Source: Trileptium ribeirensis
Lineage: Eukaryota > Nematoda > Enoplea > Enoplida > Thoracostomopsidae
Direction: 5' to 3'
DNA length: 64,000 nucleotides
NCBI GenBank assembly: GCA_030248225.1
Contig: JASANE010001823.1
Location: 1 to 64,000 of the forward strand
A program made the position numbers and the translations under genes. Positions 22,141-34,980 of this stretch are shown piece by piece. The notes below the pieces were generated by a model. That model did no database searches. It saw only the letters and a list, made by a program, of their open reading frames with translations, and had not been told where the DNA came from. Numbering within the stretch: the stretch's first letter is position 1; each line of letters begins with the position of its first letter.

Positions 22141-24917
22141 GTATTTACGATGTGGACATGAGCGACCTTTTGTCGCTCAGGTCGCCAGTGTGTCTCATGT
22201 GTAGTGTGTGTTTATTTGTTCATGAGTATTGTATATATGTATGTATATGTGTATGTATATAGGGATATAGAGATATATGTGTATATAAGAGTATATATGG
22301 ACTCTATACGCAGGAACATGACAGAAAACAGGACATACAGGGACATGACGTACAAAACGACGTTAAATTTGTAAGTTTTATGGACGGACTGGACAAGGAC
22401 GACTAGGAAGGACTGGGGGTATGTTCAGGGTCCTCCCATGGGCTCCTGGAGTGCCTGACTAGGGCTCCCGATGGCTCAAAGGATACATAGGAATGTGCTG
22501 CGTCCCCAACTGCAAAATAAGCTCATTCGCGCCAGCGGTACCGCCCCCCTTTGGGACGTCGAAAGACGCCCTGTTAGGATATTTGGAAAGCTGTCATTTA
22601 GGAATGTTTGGCTTTATTCCATAAGCCGACATGTAAACGTGCAATGTTTGCCGTTTGCTGTGGATTTGAGCGTTATATCTGGCCCCAGATGGACCTTTAA
22701 GAAGCTTACGTAGGTGATAAATGGGGATGCTAACTCGCCAAATAGCAGAAATTTGGCCTTAAATCGACGAGTTAGCTGACGGAAATTTGATGAATGAAGA
22801 GAAGAAGACCAATCTGTCCCGAAATGAGGACAGATTTCTAGCTTACTCCAAGTATCTCATGTGGAGAAGGAGATTTTAAAATTTCGAATTTGACGGGTGA
22901 TCCAACCATTTTGCGGGACTGTTGGGGGGATAACGGACAATTTAAGATTAGGTAAGTGATTTAAGAGGTCTGAGTAATGATCTTTGGGTCAAATTTTGAC
23001 ATCAATTTAAAAGTAACGATGGATGGGGTTCAAGATTTCGCTGGAATTTGGGCTAAATTAACAGATGTTCGACCCCCGAGTATTCGGAGGGTTCAAATTT
23101 TATGTCGGCGATTTCGATGGAAGCCGACTCTTTCTAAAGGGGACCCAGGGTTTACGATAGCGGTCAAAAATATAATTTTGGGAATTTTTAGATTGGGCGC
23201 CTGGGTTTGAACTCGGAAAATTGGGCGTTAAAAGATCATCACCGATTGGATGGCGACAAAATCGCTATCCTTCAATATAGGCGAAAATTTCTAGGCGACG
23301 ACTACCGCGTCGTCTCTTGGAATCAGTTCGACTTCGGCAGCGCGGAGTTCGGTCGACTTTACTGACCGGCTCCGACGCATTATTTTAATTATTTTCTACG
23401 TTTGTTCGATTGCTTTCCCGTGTTCTGAGTTTTCGCGTTTGGATTGGAGGCGACATCCGGAGGACTCCCAGACTTCCTAGGTCTCGCGAAGGGGGTCTGG
23501 TTTTTGCCACCCCGGATCAAAGACTGTAGGTGAACCTGAGTAGGACAGCCTGAAACATGGGGGTTTACTTTCCCCAGATGTAACAGAGACGATCTATCGA
23601 TCGAGAATTTTGGTCGACGTTGGCATGGCTCTTGCCCCTTAGGCTAGCTTCACTTTAGTCGTTGCACGCCCTCCCTTCTGAACTGAGTAGTCGTGTTTTC
23701 ACGAATCCCTTGACAAACCTCCGTGTGTCGAGTTCCGTCTTAGGCGTTGTGGGCCATTGCGCGGGATGATGATGAAATGTAGGCACCAAGGTCGAAGTCC
23801 TTCTGATTCCCCGTGGTCATAGGTATTAAGGCAAACCAAAACGGACGCCTCTCGTCCATGTTTCACATGCTCTGTTGCTCTTGAGTTAGGGTAGTTGAAT
23901 TTTTCCTGAGCTGACCACGGTAAAATTTCCCCGGTGATTTATAGGGACAGGCTTACTTGTTTATATTTCTGGTTTACGAATTTATGGATTAATGGACTGT
24001 TCGACACTCATACCGCTGCTTGAGTTTGGACTGACTTTGCAGATAGGGACAGGGGACTAGCCTCAGTCGGGCTATAGAAAGCCTCAAAATTTTTTTTATC
24101 AATCGAGCTAAGAAAATTTGGGAAAAACAAAAGATTGAGCAAATTCTAAGTGTCCCAGCTGGAGCATAAGGTGTTTACACTCCGCGCGGAGCGATCTTTT
24201 GCGCACTGCTTTGACTCAAGTGACTTATTCTCATTTTGTACCGGTATCTTGTCCGATTATTACCATTAACCCTAGGAGCATTGGCCAGAGGAGAGTAATA
24301 TTAGTAGGCATTTTAAGCAGACAGGAACCCCGAGTACACAACTGAAACCATACTAGTCGACCGCCCCCTTCGCGACACTCCTCGACATCCAACCCCAAAG
24401 GAGGACAATGTGCCCAGCCGCCCGCGAACCCGACAGCCCCCTTATGACACCGTTTGTCGGTAACTTGTTCAACCTATGGCAGTAGGTTACTTTCCGCTGA
24501 AAAATACTTCCGTCAGACTATCAAAATCACCAAGGTTCACAATATCACGTGTACGTGGTCAAGCTTGGCAGTAGTATCGAGGAATATCACTTTCCACTAA
24601 AGCGAGCTGGGGACATCGTCAGTTGCCGTTTCCAGAAAGGGTTAACGCTTTGGAAGTACGCTGCGGTACCCCCCCTGCTCAAATTAAAATCACAATATCC
24701 CAATTTCAGTAAAAGGAAAATCGCGACCTCTCGCGATCCGCTTTGACCCCAAACCGAGTGAGTGCAAAACCCCGTTTTCTTTTTAGAGCGACTTGATCGC
24801 TGAGATTAGGTATTTTTTCTAAGTTTCTCTGGTTGCCCGTTAGGCTATGTACTATGTATGCCCCGATTAGGGTTTTTGTCGTTTCTGCCTCTCTCCCTTC
24901 TCCTTTTCCCTTGTTAA

Positions 24918-24987
24918 GTTTCGATCCTGCACGGGGATTTTATGCCCACGGCAGAAATTTCAGTATTAACCACTCGACCATCAAGTT
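24918..24987 (-). pseudogene. tRNA-Ser-like remnant (SINE head or tRNA pseudogene)
   Basis: The minus strand contains TGGTCGAGTGG, which matches the RNA polymerase III A box, followed after about 40 bp by CCCCGTGCAGGATCGAA, close to the variable arm, T stem and B box of class II serine tRNAs. Acceptor pairing is poor and the anticodon arm is degraded, so it is not a functional tRNA. It may be the head of a SINE that includes the hairpins just upstream at 25019..25078. Confidence 0.5.
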
Positions 24988-25018
24988 CTGAGGAATTTAA
25001 GTAAAATTTTAGTAATAA

Positions 25019-25078
25019 CTCGACTGCACAATTTCGATAGTGCAGTCGAGACACTGTACAAATATAACGTGTACAGTG
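25019..25078. other. two adjacent perfect hairpins
   Basis: The first has an 11-bp perfect stem, CTCGACTGCAC (25019..25029) with GTGCAGTCGAG (25040..25050), and a 10-base loop. The second has a 9-bp perfect stem, CACTGTACA (25052..25060) with TGTACAGTG (25070..25078). They are one base apart and next to the tRNA-like remnant. Confidence 0.8.
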
Positions 25079-26605
25079 CAGTGAGGCCGTAGGATGAGTT
25101 AGATAGAGAGAGGACAGAAAAGGGAAGAACAACGACAAAGGAAACAAAGGCAAAGAAAAGAAAGGAACCAACCAAAACAACCCCAAAAGAAAATACCCGA
25201 CCCCGTAGGGCGCAAACTAGTCCCAGTTGCGGGACGGGCACGACCATCCGACAGAACAGTTAAAAGGGCGGCAACGGTCGCCTAGGAAATCGCCAAAGAC
25301 AACAACTGCTCGTACCCCCAGCTATTTAGGCTGTCGAAATAGTAACCAGGGGCGACCTTTCAAAAGGAGTAAAGCTCCGTCCCCTGCCGACATAACGTAG
25401 TTCAATTGATACTCCACTACCAAAATCAACCGCATGGCCACCGGCCTACCGGTTGCGAATTTTAGGACTCGGGATAATCACACTCCCAGCTGGACTACTA
25501 AAATGCTGAGACAACGGATATCTGCAGATTAGAGTAAAACCTGGCCTCGGGACGGAATGGGATAAGTGACTCGATAGGGACGCTAGGCAGCATTTGCAGG
25601 ACAGGGAATGCACCCGGACCGCGTTTTAACATGTGACTGCTATTTAGACGCCTCGTTTGTTGTACCATGATTAGTAGTGTGCACTCGCTGGTGTTATAAG
25701 TAATCAGTTTGTTCTTACAATGCAATGATTTGTACCATAGTTGATCTTACCAATACGATTAAGTTTTATCTTGTACCTTCTCGTACCCGGATTCATGCCC
25801 TTTCTCTGCTGTCACTTCCCCGCATAGTCCTCTAATTGCATACCCCGCTGCGCGTTATTAAGAGCGAACTTCGAAGCAAACCAGACACATAACCAGAGCT
25901 ATAGCGGGCCTAGTTGAACGTCTCGGGTATAAATTTTGGTCCAGTACTACCGGGAACGACTTCGCTCGCGCCACCCGTTTCTCTTTTAGCATTAGACAAG
26001 GGAACGAATGCTCGGATTGGTATATCATTACTGTCTCAGTTCGTATTTACTCGTGTACTTTACCGAATGCCCATTATTAACTGACACTGTACATAACTTT
26101 GAATAAACTCTTGAAAATCACTTGACGTGTCCCGTGTTGTTGAACTCTCAGCGTGATAAGGACGTCCAAATGGACGGGCCGACCCTTATTGCCACGGCTT
26201 GCGGACGCAAATACCCCAAGCCCTGACACGAGCGGTCCGCCGCCAATATCGACTTAGTGGTGCAATGGCCTTGCAGCGAGAGTGGTCCAAAATAGAGTAA
26301 CTAGCGAACCCACTTGGGAAATCCGCACACGCAAATAAAGGTAAAATTTATTAGGAAAACTTTATCACTCGATTCTACCACGACCAAAATTATCACGTCA
26401 CAAAATAGATAGTCCGACGCTAAACGTCTCAGGGCATGTCGTAACCCTGTGGGGGCCACGTGGCTACATCAGATAAAGTGTTCGGCTAAGGGTAAACTCA
26501 GCGGAACTCAAAATTTACATAGCAAACCTAAATTTTCACGCGTTTCACCCTAAATCGAGTTAGACAAAACAACTTCCATTAGATTAGGATTGGGAATATC
26601 GGTTT

Positions 26606-26744
26606 GACATTATGACCTGTGAGCAGGTTTCGGTGTCAACCTCCCTGGGGGACCCCAGCAATCATGCCAAGATACTAGACAAGTGCGCAACCAATCGGGC
26701 GGGGTCCGAACACACCCCGTGAAGCGCGCCTGCGGCCTGCTAAG
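26606..26744 (+). repeat. dispersed direct repeat, copy 1
   Basis: About 139 bp alignable with 28755..28892 in the same orientation. Shared blocks include GACATTAT, CTGGGGGAC/ATGGGGGAC, AATCAT, GTGCGC and CGCCTG-GGCCT. Divergence is high. The two copies, about 2.15 kb apart, could be ends of one old element. Confidence 0.5.
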
Positions 26745-28754
26745 TTCCATAGCTTCTTGGGTCTGACCAAGAAAAGTGGCTAAATCGTACAACCTATGGT
26801 CGACCCTTGAGGTTATGATAGCCGGGGTCGTATGGGCATGGTGTTAGGAAGTTGCGCCATGCAGCTGCGTCCCGTTACTACATAAATACATATGTGTAAA
26901 AAATAAATTCATAAATATATATGCCTGGTCAGCGTAGCTGCAGGCAACTTTGTAGATAAAAAGCAACAGCAGACCAAGTAGTGCAGCAACAGCAAAAGTA
27001 TCATAACGCTGCGAGGGACCTAGCAAGTACAGAGAGTGCTCTGAAAATAGAGAGAATAGCGCACATAGCTGTTGGCTCAGCACACAACACAGGAAGCAAA
27101 AGCGCAGAAAGCGCATAAAAACCAAACACAGGTCAAAAGCAAAAGCCAGGAAGGCAAGAAAGAACAACCGGGCGGAGAACCAAAGCGACAGGAAGCAGCA
27201 GAACAGCAACTGGAAGAAGCGAGAGAGAGAGAAAGCACGCAACAGACACGAAGATCCAGGGCAGCCCCCCGCTGGTCACCTAGCGGAGTGACCGACTGAA
27301 CGTAGTGCAAGAGCAGGTAAAGTACAAGTTTAAAATTTTACGCAATATTGCCAAAACACTACATCAGACTGTAGAGAACACGGAGACAGAGAGTTGGTCC
27401 GAGGTCCGGACCTTCGAGACCAACTAAGTATAAAATCAGTATCACACTGACAGTACGAAATCAGTCGGTGTCAGAATTTTCAGAATTTGACGGAGTGTTC
27501 TATTTTGTCATTGCAGCACGTTTACCTTTGTTACCGTATTGCTTTCAGGTTTTTGTTCGAGTGCAGCTATATAAACGCATAAGATGTGTTGTCGGCACAA
27601 TCCATGATATTTGATCAGAGGCACGCACAGGATGAGATTGTCGTGACCACAGTTACTTTGGTTTTGGGATTTTTACACCCGCGCATGTCTTTGTGCAGGC
27701 CGGTAGGAACTTCAAACCACGACGGCTCTGTTACTATAAAGATGAATGCTCAAACGCGAATAGGTAGGCTGGGTATCTATCTCAATTGCAGGACTTTTTT
27801 TGAAGTCGAACACTGTATTATATAGCAAATTCGTCTCAGAATTGGTTCATCCCGTTGTTATTGAAATCAGTCGGTCTTCGGGTATTGAGAAGTTCCGCTC
27901 ACAGTGAAACCAGAGTAGGTCTAAATGTCATCCGAAGTCGGCATTTTTCTATTTCGTATCCTTCTTGCATCAATAAAATTACTAAAACATGTTCGAATAA
28001 ACGTCCATAATAATAACTAATCACAAAAATTGAATACCTACAATCGGTAAGCGGTTGCTGTAGAATCTGGATTGATACAGGTGAAAAGTAAGAGAAGAAT
28101 CTACAGCCATCACAAGGTGTTCAACCTGCTACGCGGCTTGATCCACGCATTGATTTTTATTCCGATCAGAATACAAATGGGATGGGAGCTATAGCGCTTT
28201 GTAGAACTTAGATGCTGCCAGGATCTCGGAAAGATAAAGGGAGTTCGCAGAGAAAGCGCCGTTGAAAACTTTTCTGATACAACAAGAATCACGATCTAGT
28301 CGGTCTTGGATTTTTTCGACGTTACAAATTTTGGTCTTATTTAACAGCGACAAACCAAATACCAGATTGATAGTGTTGGCCAAAACAAGAGAAACCGATA
28401 TCAAATTATCAAAATGTAATGAAATTCACTATGGGAAATAAAACTAATTCAAGAATTCTCTGAGAGATGGATCTTTGAGTGCCATGACTCACTCGCCGAT
28501 CCTAAGAGCCATCTAGCTGGTATTCAAAATAGAAAACTTAAATACTTCAAACCATTGGGTACTCCAAAGTGGAAATCGGAACAAGGAAGATCATGAGAAT
28601 TAGAATACGGCAGTGAGAATCAAACCATAAAGCCATAGTCCAGGTGAACGTTCAGGCTGAATTGAGGTGAGAATTTCAACACGTTAAATGTGTATCAGTT
28701 TCAAATTACCACAAGCTAGGCTTCCTGAAGAAAGGTGATATGGAATGACGAGTC

Positions 28755-28892
28755 GACATTATAACCTACACGAAGATCCAGGGCTTGACTCTCCATGGGG
28801 GACATCTAGTAATCATACCATATATAGTCACGTGCGCCACAGAAAGCGACACCGCCGAACACCCTATTGATTCTCGCCTGTGGCCTACTCAG
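28755..28892 (+). repeat. dispersed direct repeat, copy 2
   Basis: Partner of 26606..26744. An open frame at 28785..29021 runs through it without recognisable domains. Confidence 0.5.
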
Positions 28893-30335
28893 CTAATCGG
28901 TGTCCTTGGACGAAGTGCTGCGTCTGTCTTGAGGGTCGAAGAAGCCAGAGCCGTATGGCCACTGTCTAGAAAGCCGTTGGTACATCTAGACAACCCGCCA
29001 AACCTAGATAGGGATTTTTGAAGTGGTCCGCGTAATTCTGAAATTTTCCTACTGTACAATAATATGCTTATAATTCACTGAAACATTTTAAGGTTTTCAA
29101 ACCTTTTGATAATTTTTGATTCAATACACTTGCCATTTTGTATTGATTTTTATTCAGAGTTAATTCTCTCATTGCAAATATCACAATAGCTTTTCATGTC
29201 TCCTAGTTCTAATTGTTGTTTAATTTTACCTTTGAAGGTGCTAGTATTAGTGTGTTTCATCACTTACTTGACGTAATTATAATTATATGCATAGCTAGAT
29301 AGATTTACAGTTAATAGAATATTTTTATCTGATTTTTGTACAAACTTTAATATTGGTGTAGCTCTCGAATCGGATACCTTTAATTGTGGGCTATTATACC
29401 ACGTGCTGACCCCTTGTTCAATAGATACTGTCGGCGGTTAGGTAGGCTGTTCAAGGGATTCCAGGAGCCCAAACCTCCCCTACCACCTTAAAATAACCCA
29501 GATTTGTTTCTTACTACTTTTGAATAATCTTTCGTTAGTTTCATTAGCTAATGTATAAGTTAAGGTTTAGTTTTCAGTTTTATTCAGTCTTATTGCTTTT
29601 CGGTGCAGATGCGCGTTTGTTGGGAGGTGTATTAGACGTCAGTATACTAGCGTAAAAAATTACGCTCCCTTAGGGTTTTGTGTTTCAAATCTGACTGTTC
29701 TAGTTAGAGTAAAGAACGACGATAAGTTCTAACCGATTATATTTTTAATTGAGCTAGGGTAACATAGCTACCACATAATGGTAGTCAGTTTTTGTATTGC
29801 ATCGGTGTGTTTTTCTTGTATATGGATTAGACGACGGGTGTTAGTAGTTTACCGATTATTAAGAGTTTCAAGATTTTATGGCTTACCTAAGGGCATTCAA
29901 ACTAGAAACGCAAAAGAATTGCGCGTAATTTTTGTATATGACTCGATAATAATTCTTGGTTTATAGTGGTGCGAATTAGTTACGAATTTCATGCCCGTGG
30001 CTAAGAAACGTCGCAAGCAGGTATCTTAACCCAAATATAATGTTAGGCCAAATAATTAATAGTACTGGTGATAACTTATTAGCTGGTAATAATTAGTAAT
30101 AGTTAAAAACATTCGCCTAGCGTTTTGAGCTAGCTGTCCCCGTGAAGTTAGTTATTGGGGTAATTGCCTGAGAATAACCCGGGGCGAGTGGGGCGAAGAT
30201 TCGGAAACTCCATCGGAGCTGTCCTTATTTCCAATTACCACCTAGCGGCCAGCCATCCGGGATGCGGAGGAATTGAAAGAATAACTGGATAGTAGTCGAC
30301 CGCTACTAGCCAGTTCCTACAATAGCGTAAGTCGT

Positions 30336-30655
30336 GAGCCATCGGGGCGGGTACACTAATATAACGGCAGTAATAGTGTAATTCTAAGGAACTAGGTTCA
30401 GGTAATCAAATAATTGTGCAGTTGTCACTATCCGGGGGCGCTTGCATCAACCCACAAGAGCTTTAGTAAAGTATCAGCTAACCTAAGTCTTAATTGTTAA
30501 TACAGAAGTTTATGCGGTACGTCAGCCATCCGGGGGCTATCGATTAAGAACTGGTGTCAGCGTAAATCTGAGGAATTAGGTCCAGGTATTCAGTTTCTCG
30601 TGCAGTTGCCATCCATCCGGGGGGGGGGCGATTGCATCAACCTCACAAGAGGAGT
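30336..30655 (+). repeat. degenerate tandem repeat, about 184-bp period
   Basis: GGAACTAGGTTCAGG (30388) and GGAATTAGGTCCAGG (30572) mark two units that also share GTGCAGTTG, ATCCGGGGG, TTGCATCAACC and CACAAGAG. The second unit carries a run of ten G at about 30620. A further ATCCGGGATG at about 30250 may be a third, weaker unit. Confidence 0.65.
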
Positions 30656-31104
30656 AATAGAGCTAATATAACATGAACCTCAACGCTAATAAAGAATAAT
30701 AAGAGCGATTCTCAAAGAGTATCGAGTGGCTTAGATGGAACGGAAAAATAGAACTAAAAATACCGGTGAAATCAGAGGTGTGAGCTTAACTGGTGGTACA
30801 AAAAGAAGTGTGTCTTAATTGTGTTGCAAAAATTTTAAATAACATTTCTATTTCCAGCTTTTGTGGTTAACTAGCGGAACACGGAGTGAGTATAACTAGT
30901 TACGCGCAACTCTCAGTCATCTCGCGCTACCGCAAAAACAGTAAGCATACGTCGAAAGAACGCGGACCACTTCGTTCCCCACTGGCATACTACTGGCCAT
31001 ACCTCAAACACTCCTGTGACGAATCCTATACAATCTCTATACCCGATAGCCGTCATAAAAGTTTCCCATTCAACTCCTACCCCCATTCACAAATAAAAAT
31101 CTAA

Positions 31105-32949
31105 CAGATACCTGTGGATATCGAAGCTCTAGTTCGTCACCATAAGATGGGGTTCGTTGCCGAAAAATCAGAGCTCTGCGTGCTTTTACCAGTGTAAGGT
31201 ATGATATGGCTAAGGGTCCATTCGATTCGCCCGATTGGTACGTTATTTGATTAAATGCCCGTGGGCAATAGACGCGCAAATAAAACGTTTACTCGTAAGA
31301 TATTAACAAAGTTCTATTGACAGCGTTCAGAATATAATTTTTTTCGACGATATCGGTGGTGTTACTATTTCCGTTTTCGTCGCTTGTACTTCAAGCTGTT
31401 GCGGCTGAGCCATGAACTGCTGCACCAAGCACTGTGTCTCATACCTGCCATTGTACTCCACGACGTTCCTTGTTCTTACGGCTTTTGTCGCTTGTTCCTA
31501 TCGTTTTTGAAACGGTTATTTATTTACAAGCTCATTTTTGGCTTTATTTGTTGAAGAGATTTATTTTGTGGCACATTTCGTTTAAATTTTACTTCCTCTA
31601 AAAATTCTATTTCCATCTGTTCTGTCTTGGTTACCGACTTGAGGGCAATCAGCGAACTTTTTGAAAATATGAAAGTTGAAGTTTTGCCTCTTTTCGGAAG
31701 TGGCGACGTTTTGGTCAAGATTGCGCGTTCCTATTATTGGTTGTATTGTTTATAGATGAAATTGCGTTTACTGGGGTTGTACTTAATATTTGGTATGCGA
31801 CCGAATGTTAACCTATTCGGTATTCGGTCTCATGTGTTTATTACTCAGCCAAATACTGAATAGTTACAAATAATGTTTCGATCTTGCACTTACATCTAGA
31901 TTGTCGAAAAATTTTCGGTTTTTTATATTAGTCGGCAGTGCATTTGCCTGAGGACAAAATTTTTGCAAGTGGTTATGGACAGGGGACATTCGGCTTTGCC
32001 TGAAGGCACCGAAAAATACCTCGCCGCCAGTTTAGAAAACCAGTAATATATAAATGCATATTTATTTATATAAGTTATATATGTATATATATCACAAAAT
32101 TTCACCAATCGGTATTCGGCAGAAAACTGAATATTTGGTATTTTGTGGAATGTAGTATTGAGTCGTTCTTTAATATTCACTTTTTCTGGACGTTGCAGGA
32201 TGTTAGGAATACTTCACGCTGACAAATTTAACCAAATTGTTTCATCACTGTACAGAGCTCGGAAAAACCTTAAGGTTTTCGTTGTTTGCTAAATGTATTG
32301 AAAACAAAAGTAACTGCGCTGGGTGTACCCATATGCGCTAAGGCACTTCAATAAAAATGCGCCGTAAATTGTAATTATCGTGCACGGCACGTTCAGTATA
32401 TTATAATGCGTTAGTCCACTTTAGGTGTGTACACCTAGTTTGTTCATTTGTCAATTCAGTTCACGATCGTAAAAGCTATGGCGCGAATAAATTACGCTTT
32501 TTCCTTATGTACGAGTTCACGATTTGCTATATAGCAACGCGTAGGCGCTGCGCGCCATTAGTATTTTGCGATTTAACATCGCATTTTGCTGACCTTTTTG
32601 ACAAATCGCGGTTTTTCTCGTATTCTATAATAAATAAATAGACCCTTTGTCTGATTCAGAATGTTATTTCATGAAGGCGGCGCCAACGCAACTTTTATTC
32701 GTACATAGCAGTACACAAAAATGCGAATACCAATGACAAAGATGTGAACGCGAATTTCTGCGCGAATCAATTAATGATTTTGACTGAAGAACAACGTTGG
32801 TGTACGCGCCTAAGTGGGCTCACGCATAATTTGGTTTTGTTTTGGTCATCAGTTGAATAATAAAATTTGTACGGCCGCTTTGTTGCTTTTCAAGCATTTC
32901 TGGTGTATTATTGCTTTTCTTGGACTTAGACGGGACCTGAGCACCTCAA
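31105..32949. other. no gene recognised
   Basis: AT-rich. Short open frames on the minus strand at 31070..31279 and 31524..31718 have no recognisable domains. No clear repeats apart from scattered ATTCGGTATTCGG motifs near 31815 and 32110. Confidence 0.5.
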
Positions 32950-33221
32950 TAGTCTAATTATCAAAAACGCAAACCCATTTGGGCTGACCGCCTCGCACGG
33001 ACAGCACTTAAACGTAAACACAATGCTTTTCGACGCTTTAAACGTAGTAATTCACAAGCTAGTTGGCTAAACTACCAGTCGAAGTGTGTTGAAGCGTCTT
33101 TTCATATTGACCGCTCCATCCGAAATTTTGAAACGAAGCTCGCTGAAAACATTGATTCCGACAGGAAGTCTTTTTTGCATACGCGCTTCGCAAAGGGACT
33201 AAATCTCATTCTATTGCCCCT

Positions 33222-33869
33222 ATGAAAAAACCGAATGGCGAGTTCAGCAGCTGTTCCGAAGATGCCTCTTTATTTAACGAGTTTTTCAGTTCAGTTTTCA
33301 ACACTGACAATTTTGTTGCACCAGAACCCTTCACTCGTACGGCAAATAGGTTGCTCTCTGTTGAATTCACGTCCCAGGCTATATCTAGCGCTCTTGCAAA
33401 GCTCAAATTGCCTGCGGCCCCTGGCAATGATGGTATAACCAACACTTCTTTGTCAAATGTGCGAGAAGCCATTGCACTCCCTTTGACTCTTCTTTTTTCG
33501 AAATCCATGCAGGAATCAACAGTGCATCATGACTGGTTACTCGCCGATGTTCCTATTTACAAAACGGGCGATCGTTCCAGTTGTAACAGTTTCAGACATA
33601 TAAGTCTTACTTCGGCGGTCAGGAAAGTCATGGAAAACATTATCCACGACAGTATGGACTCTTTCCTTCGCTGCAATGATTTGTTGTATAAGTCGCAGCA
33701 TGGTTTCATGAAAAAGAGATCAACGACCACACAACTGCTAGAATTCTTGAATTTAGCCACCAAATGCATTGATGCCGGAGATTGTGTAGACACAGTTTAT
33801 GTCGATTTCCGGAAAGCCTTTGACAAGGTTTGCCATGCAGCTTTGATTCACAAGCTGAAAGAATATTGA
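33222..33869 (+). pseudogene. LINE reverse transcriptase, N-terminal fragment
   Basis: A 215-codon frame covering RT blocks 1-3 and motif A. The two-Asp pattern of this motif is intact (VDFRKAFD). It ends at TGA in the middle of the RT domain where related proteins continue, and the next block continues after a shift of frame, so this is a break and not a natural end. Confidence 0.85.
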
Positions 33870-33988
33870 ATTAGTGGCCATCTTCTCGGTTGGATATAAC
33901 GTTTTCTTTGTAACCGCATCAAAGATCGCGTGTCAACGGTTCGGTTTCGACCTGGAGTCCAGTAACCAGTGGTGTTCCACAGGGAACG

Positions 33989-34873
33989 GTGCTAGGCCCG
34001 CTCTTGTTCGTCATTTTTGTTGACAGTATTGACGAATACGTCAGTTGCTCAGTATACAAATTCGCAGACGACTTACGAATGTCACGACGCATCGAAAAAA
34101 TGCATTCAGACTTATGCTTCGATGATCTTCAAGCGGATCTTGGCGGACTCGAACATTTCTGCGAAGAATTTCTTCTCACTCCTAACAGTGATAAATGTTG
34201 CGTGATGTACTGCGGTGATGGAAACCCTCACACTGCGTACTTCTTCGCTAAGAATCTACTCCGTGAGACAGAAAGTGAAAAGGACTTAGGCGTTCGGATC
34301 ACTTCTGATATGAAAATGTCACTGCATTGCGCAAAGGCCGCTTGTAAAACAGAAAAGGTTATCAGGCTGCTTCGCCGAACAATTACAAATTGGATTAAAA
34401 ACATATGGCTCCATATATACCGCAGTCTCATTCGACCACACATTGAATATGCTGCCAATATCTGGTGCCCACACTACCAACGAGATGTAGATATTATAGA
34501 ACGTGTGCAACGTCACGCCACTAAGCTCATCCACTTCATCCGCAGGTGGTCGTACGAGCAAAGACTTGAGTTTCTCGGTATTCAAAGTCTTGAAAATAGG
34601 CGTCATCGTAGCGATCTCATATTTGTTTACCGGCCTTTTCACGGCCATGTCGACATGGACATCTCTCAGTTTTTTAAACTGGGATACGCCACAACAAGAG
34701 GCCATGCGTTCAAAATAGATGCACTGAACATCCCCCGATTAAACTGCCGTAGATACTTCTGTGGGCTACGGGTTATTACTTCTTGGAACTCCCTCCCAGA
34801 AGATGTCGTAAACGCCCCATCTGTTTCATCGTTCAAGCACAGACTCCATATGTCAAATTTCTTCGAACATTGA
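33989..34873 (+). pseudogene. LINE reverse transcriptase, C-terminal fragment
   Basis: A 294-codon frame from the block preceding the catalytic FADD box to the natural C-terminus of ORF2. It is uninterrupted for 885 bp, so the insertion is not very old. The apparent Met is internal to the protein, not a real start. Confidence 0.85.
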
Positions 34874-34908
34874 CTTACTTTATATTTTGTTTCTTTACAG
34901 GTAATCAT

Positions 34909-34926
34909 GCCCCGCATCGGCGGGGC
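34909..34926 (+). other. LINE 3'-UTR hairpin
   Basis: GCCCCGC and GCGGGGC form a perfect 7-bp stem with the loop ATCG, 36 bp after the ORF2 stop. Hairpins in this position are often recognised by the reverse transcriptase of the LINE during target-primed copying. Confidence 0.55.
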
Positions 34927-34980
34927 CAACAAAGATCTCCAGAAATATACGCCGACACACCGACCAACAACCTATGATTT

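Larger units (their letters stand above)
20260..31100. other. GC-richer, gene-free block of old repeats
   Basis: Base composition rises in G+C compared with both sides. I find no convincing gene: frames are short and without domains, and a few (27072..27310, Lys/Gln/Glu-rich) reflect composition. The block contains the degenerate tandem at 21391, the TTG tract at 22060, a tRNA-Ser-like remnant at 24918, two adjacent hairpins at 25019, a direct-repeat pair at 26606 and 28755, and a degenerate tandem at 30336. It is probably a nest of old, unrecognisable mobile elements. Confidence 0.5.
32950..34980 (+). mobile_element. CR1/Jockey-type LINE, 5'-truncated and broken
   Basis: The reverse-transcriptase half of ORF2 is readable with breaks. 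The connector (RLARTALKRKHNAFRRFKRS) at about 32985 leads, after a frameshift near 33205, to the RT domain at 33222. RT blocks in order: APGNDGITNTSL; FRHISLTSAVRKVMEN; YKSQHGFMKKRSTTTQL; motif A, YVDFRKAFDKV (about 33800); after a stop (33867..33869) and another frame change, GTVLGPLLF (about 33990); and the catalytic FADD box (about 34065). The C-terminal stretch (IYRSLIRPHIEYAANIWCP, then SWNSLPEDVVNAPS) is typical of this group and ends at TGA 34871..34873. The endonuclease and ORF1 are absent, so the copy is 5'-truncated, as usual for target-primed insertion. Confidence 0.9.

Noticed and set aside
21836..22262. Plus-strand open frames rich in Val, Leu and Cys
   Set aside because: Caused by the TTG/GTT microsatellite.
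23526..23538. GTAGGTGAACCTG, identical to the 3' end of 18S rRNA
   Set aside because: Thirteen bases only; the rRNA sequence on either side is absent.
27072..27310. Lys/Gln/Glu-rich plus-strand frame with a Cys/Leu-rich antisense frame
   Set aside because: Composition-driven, with no start context, domains or splice support.
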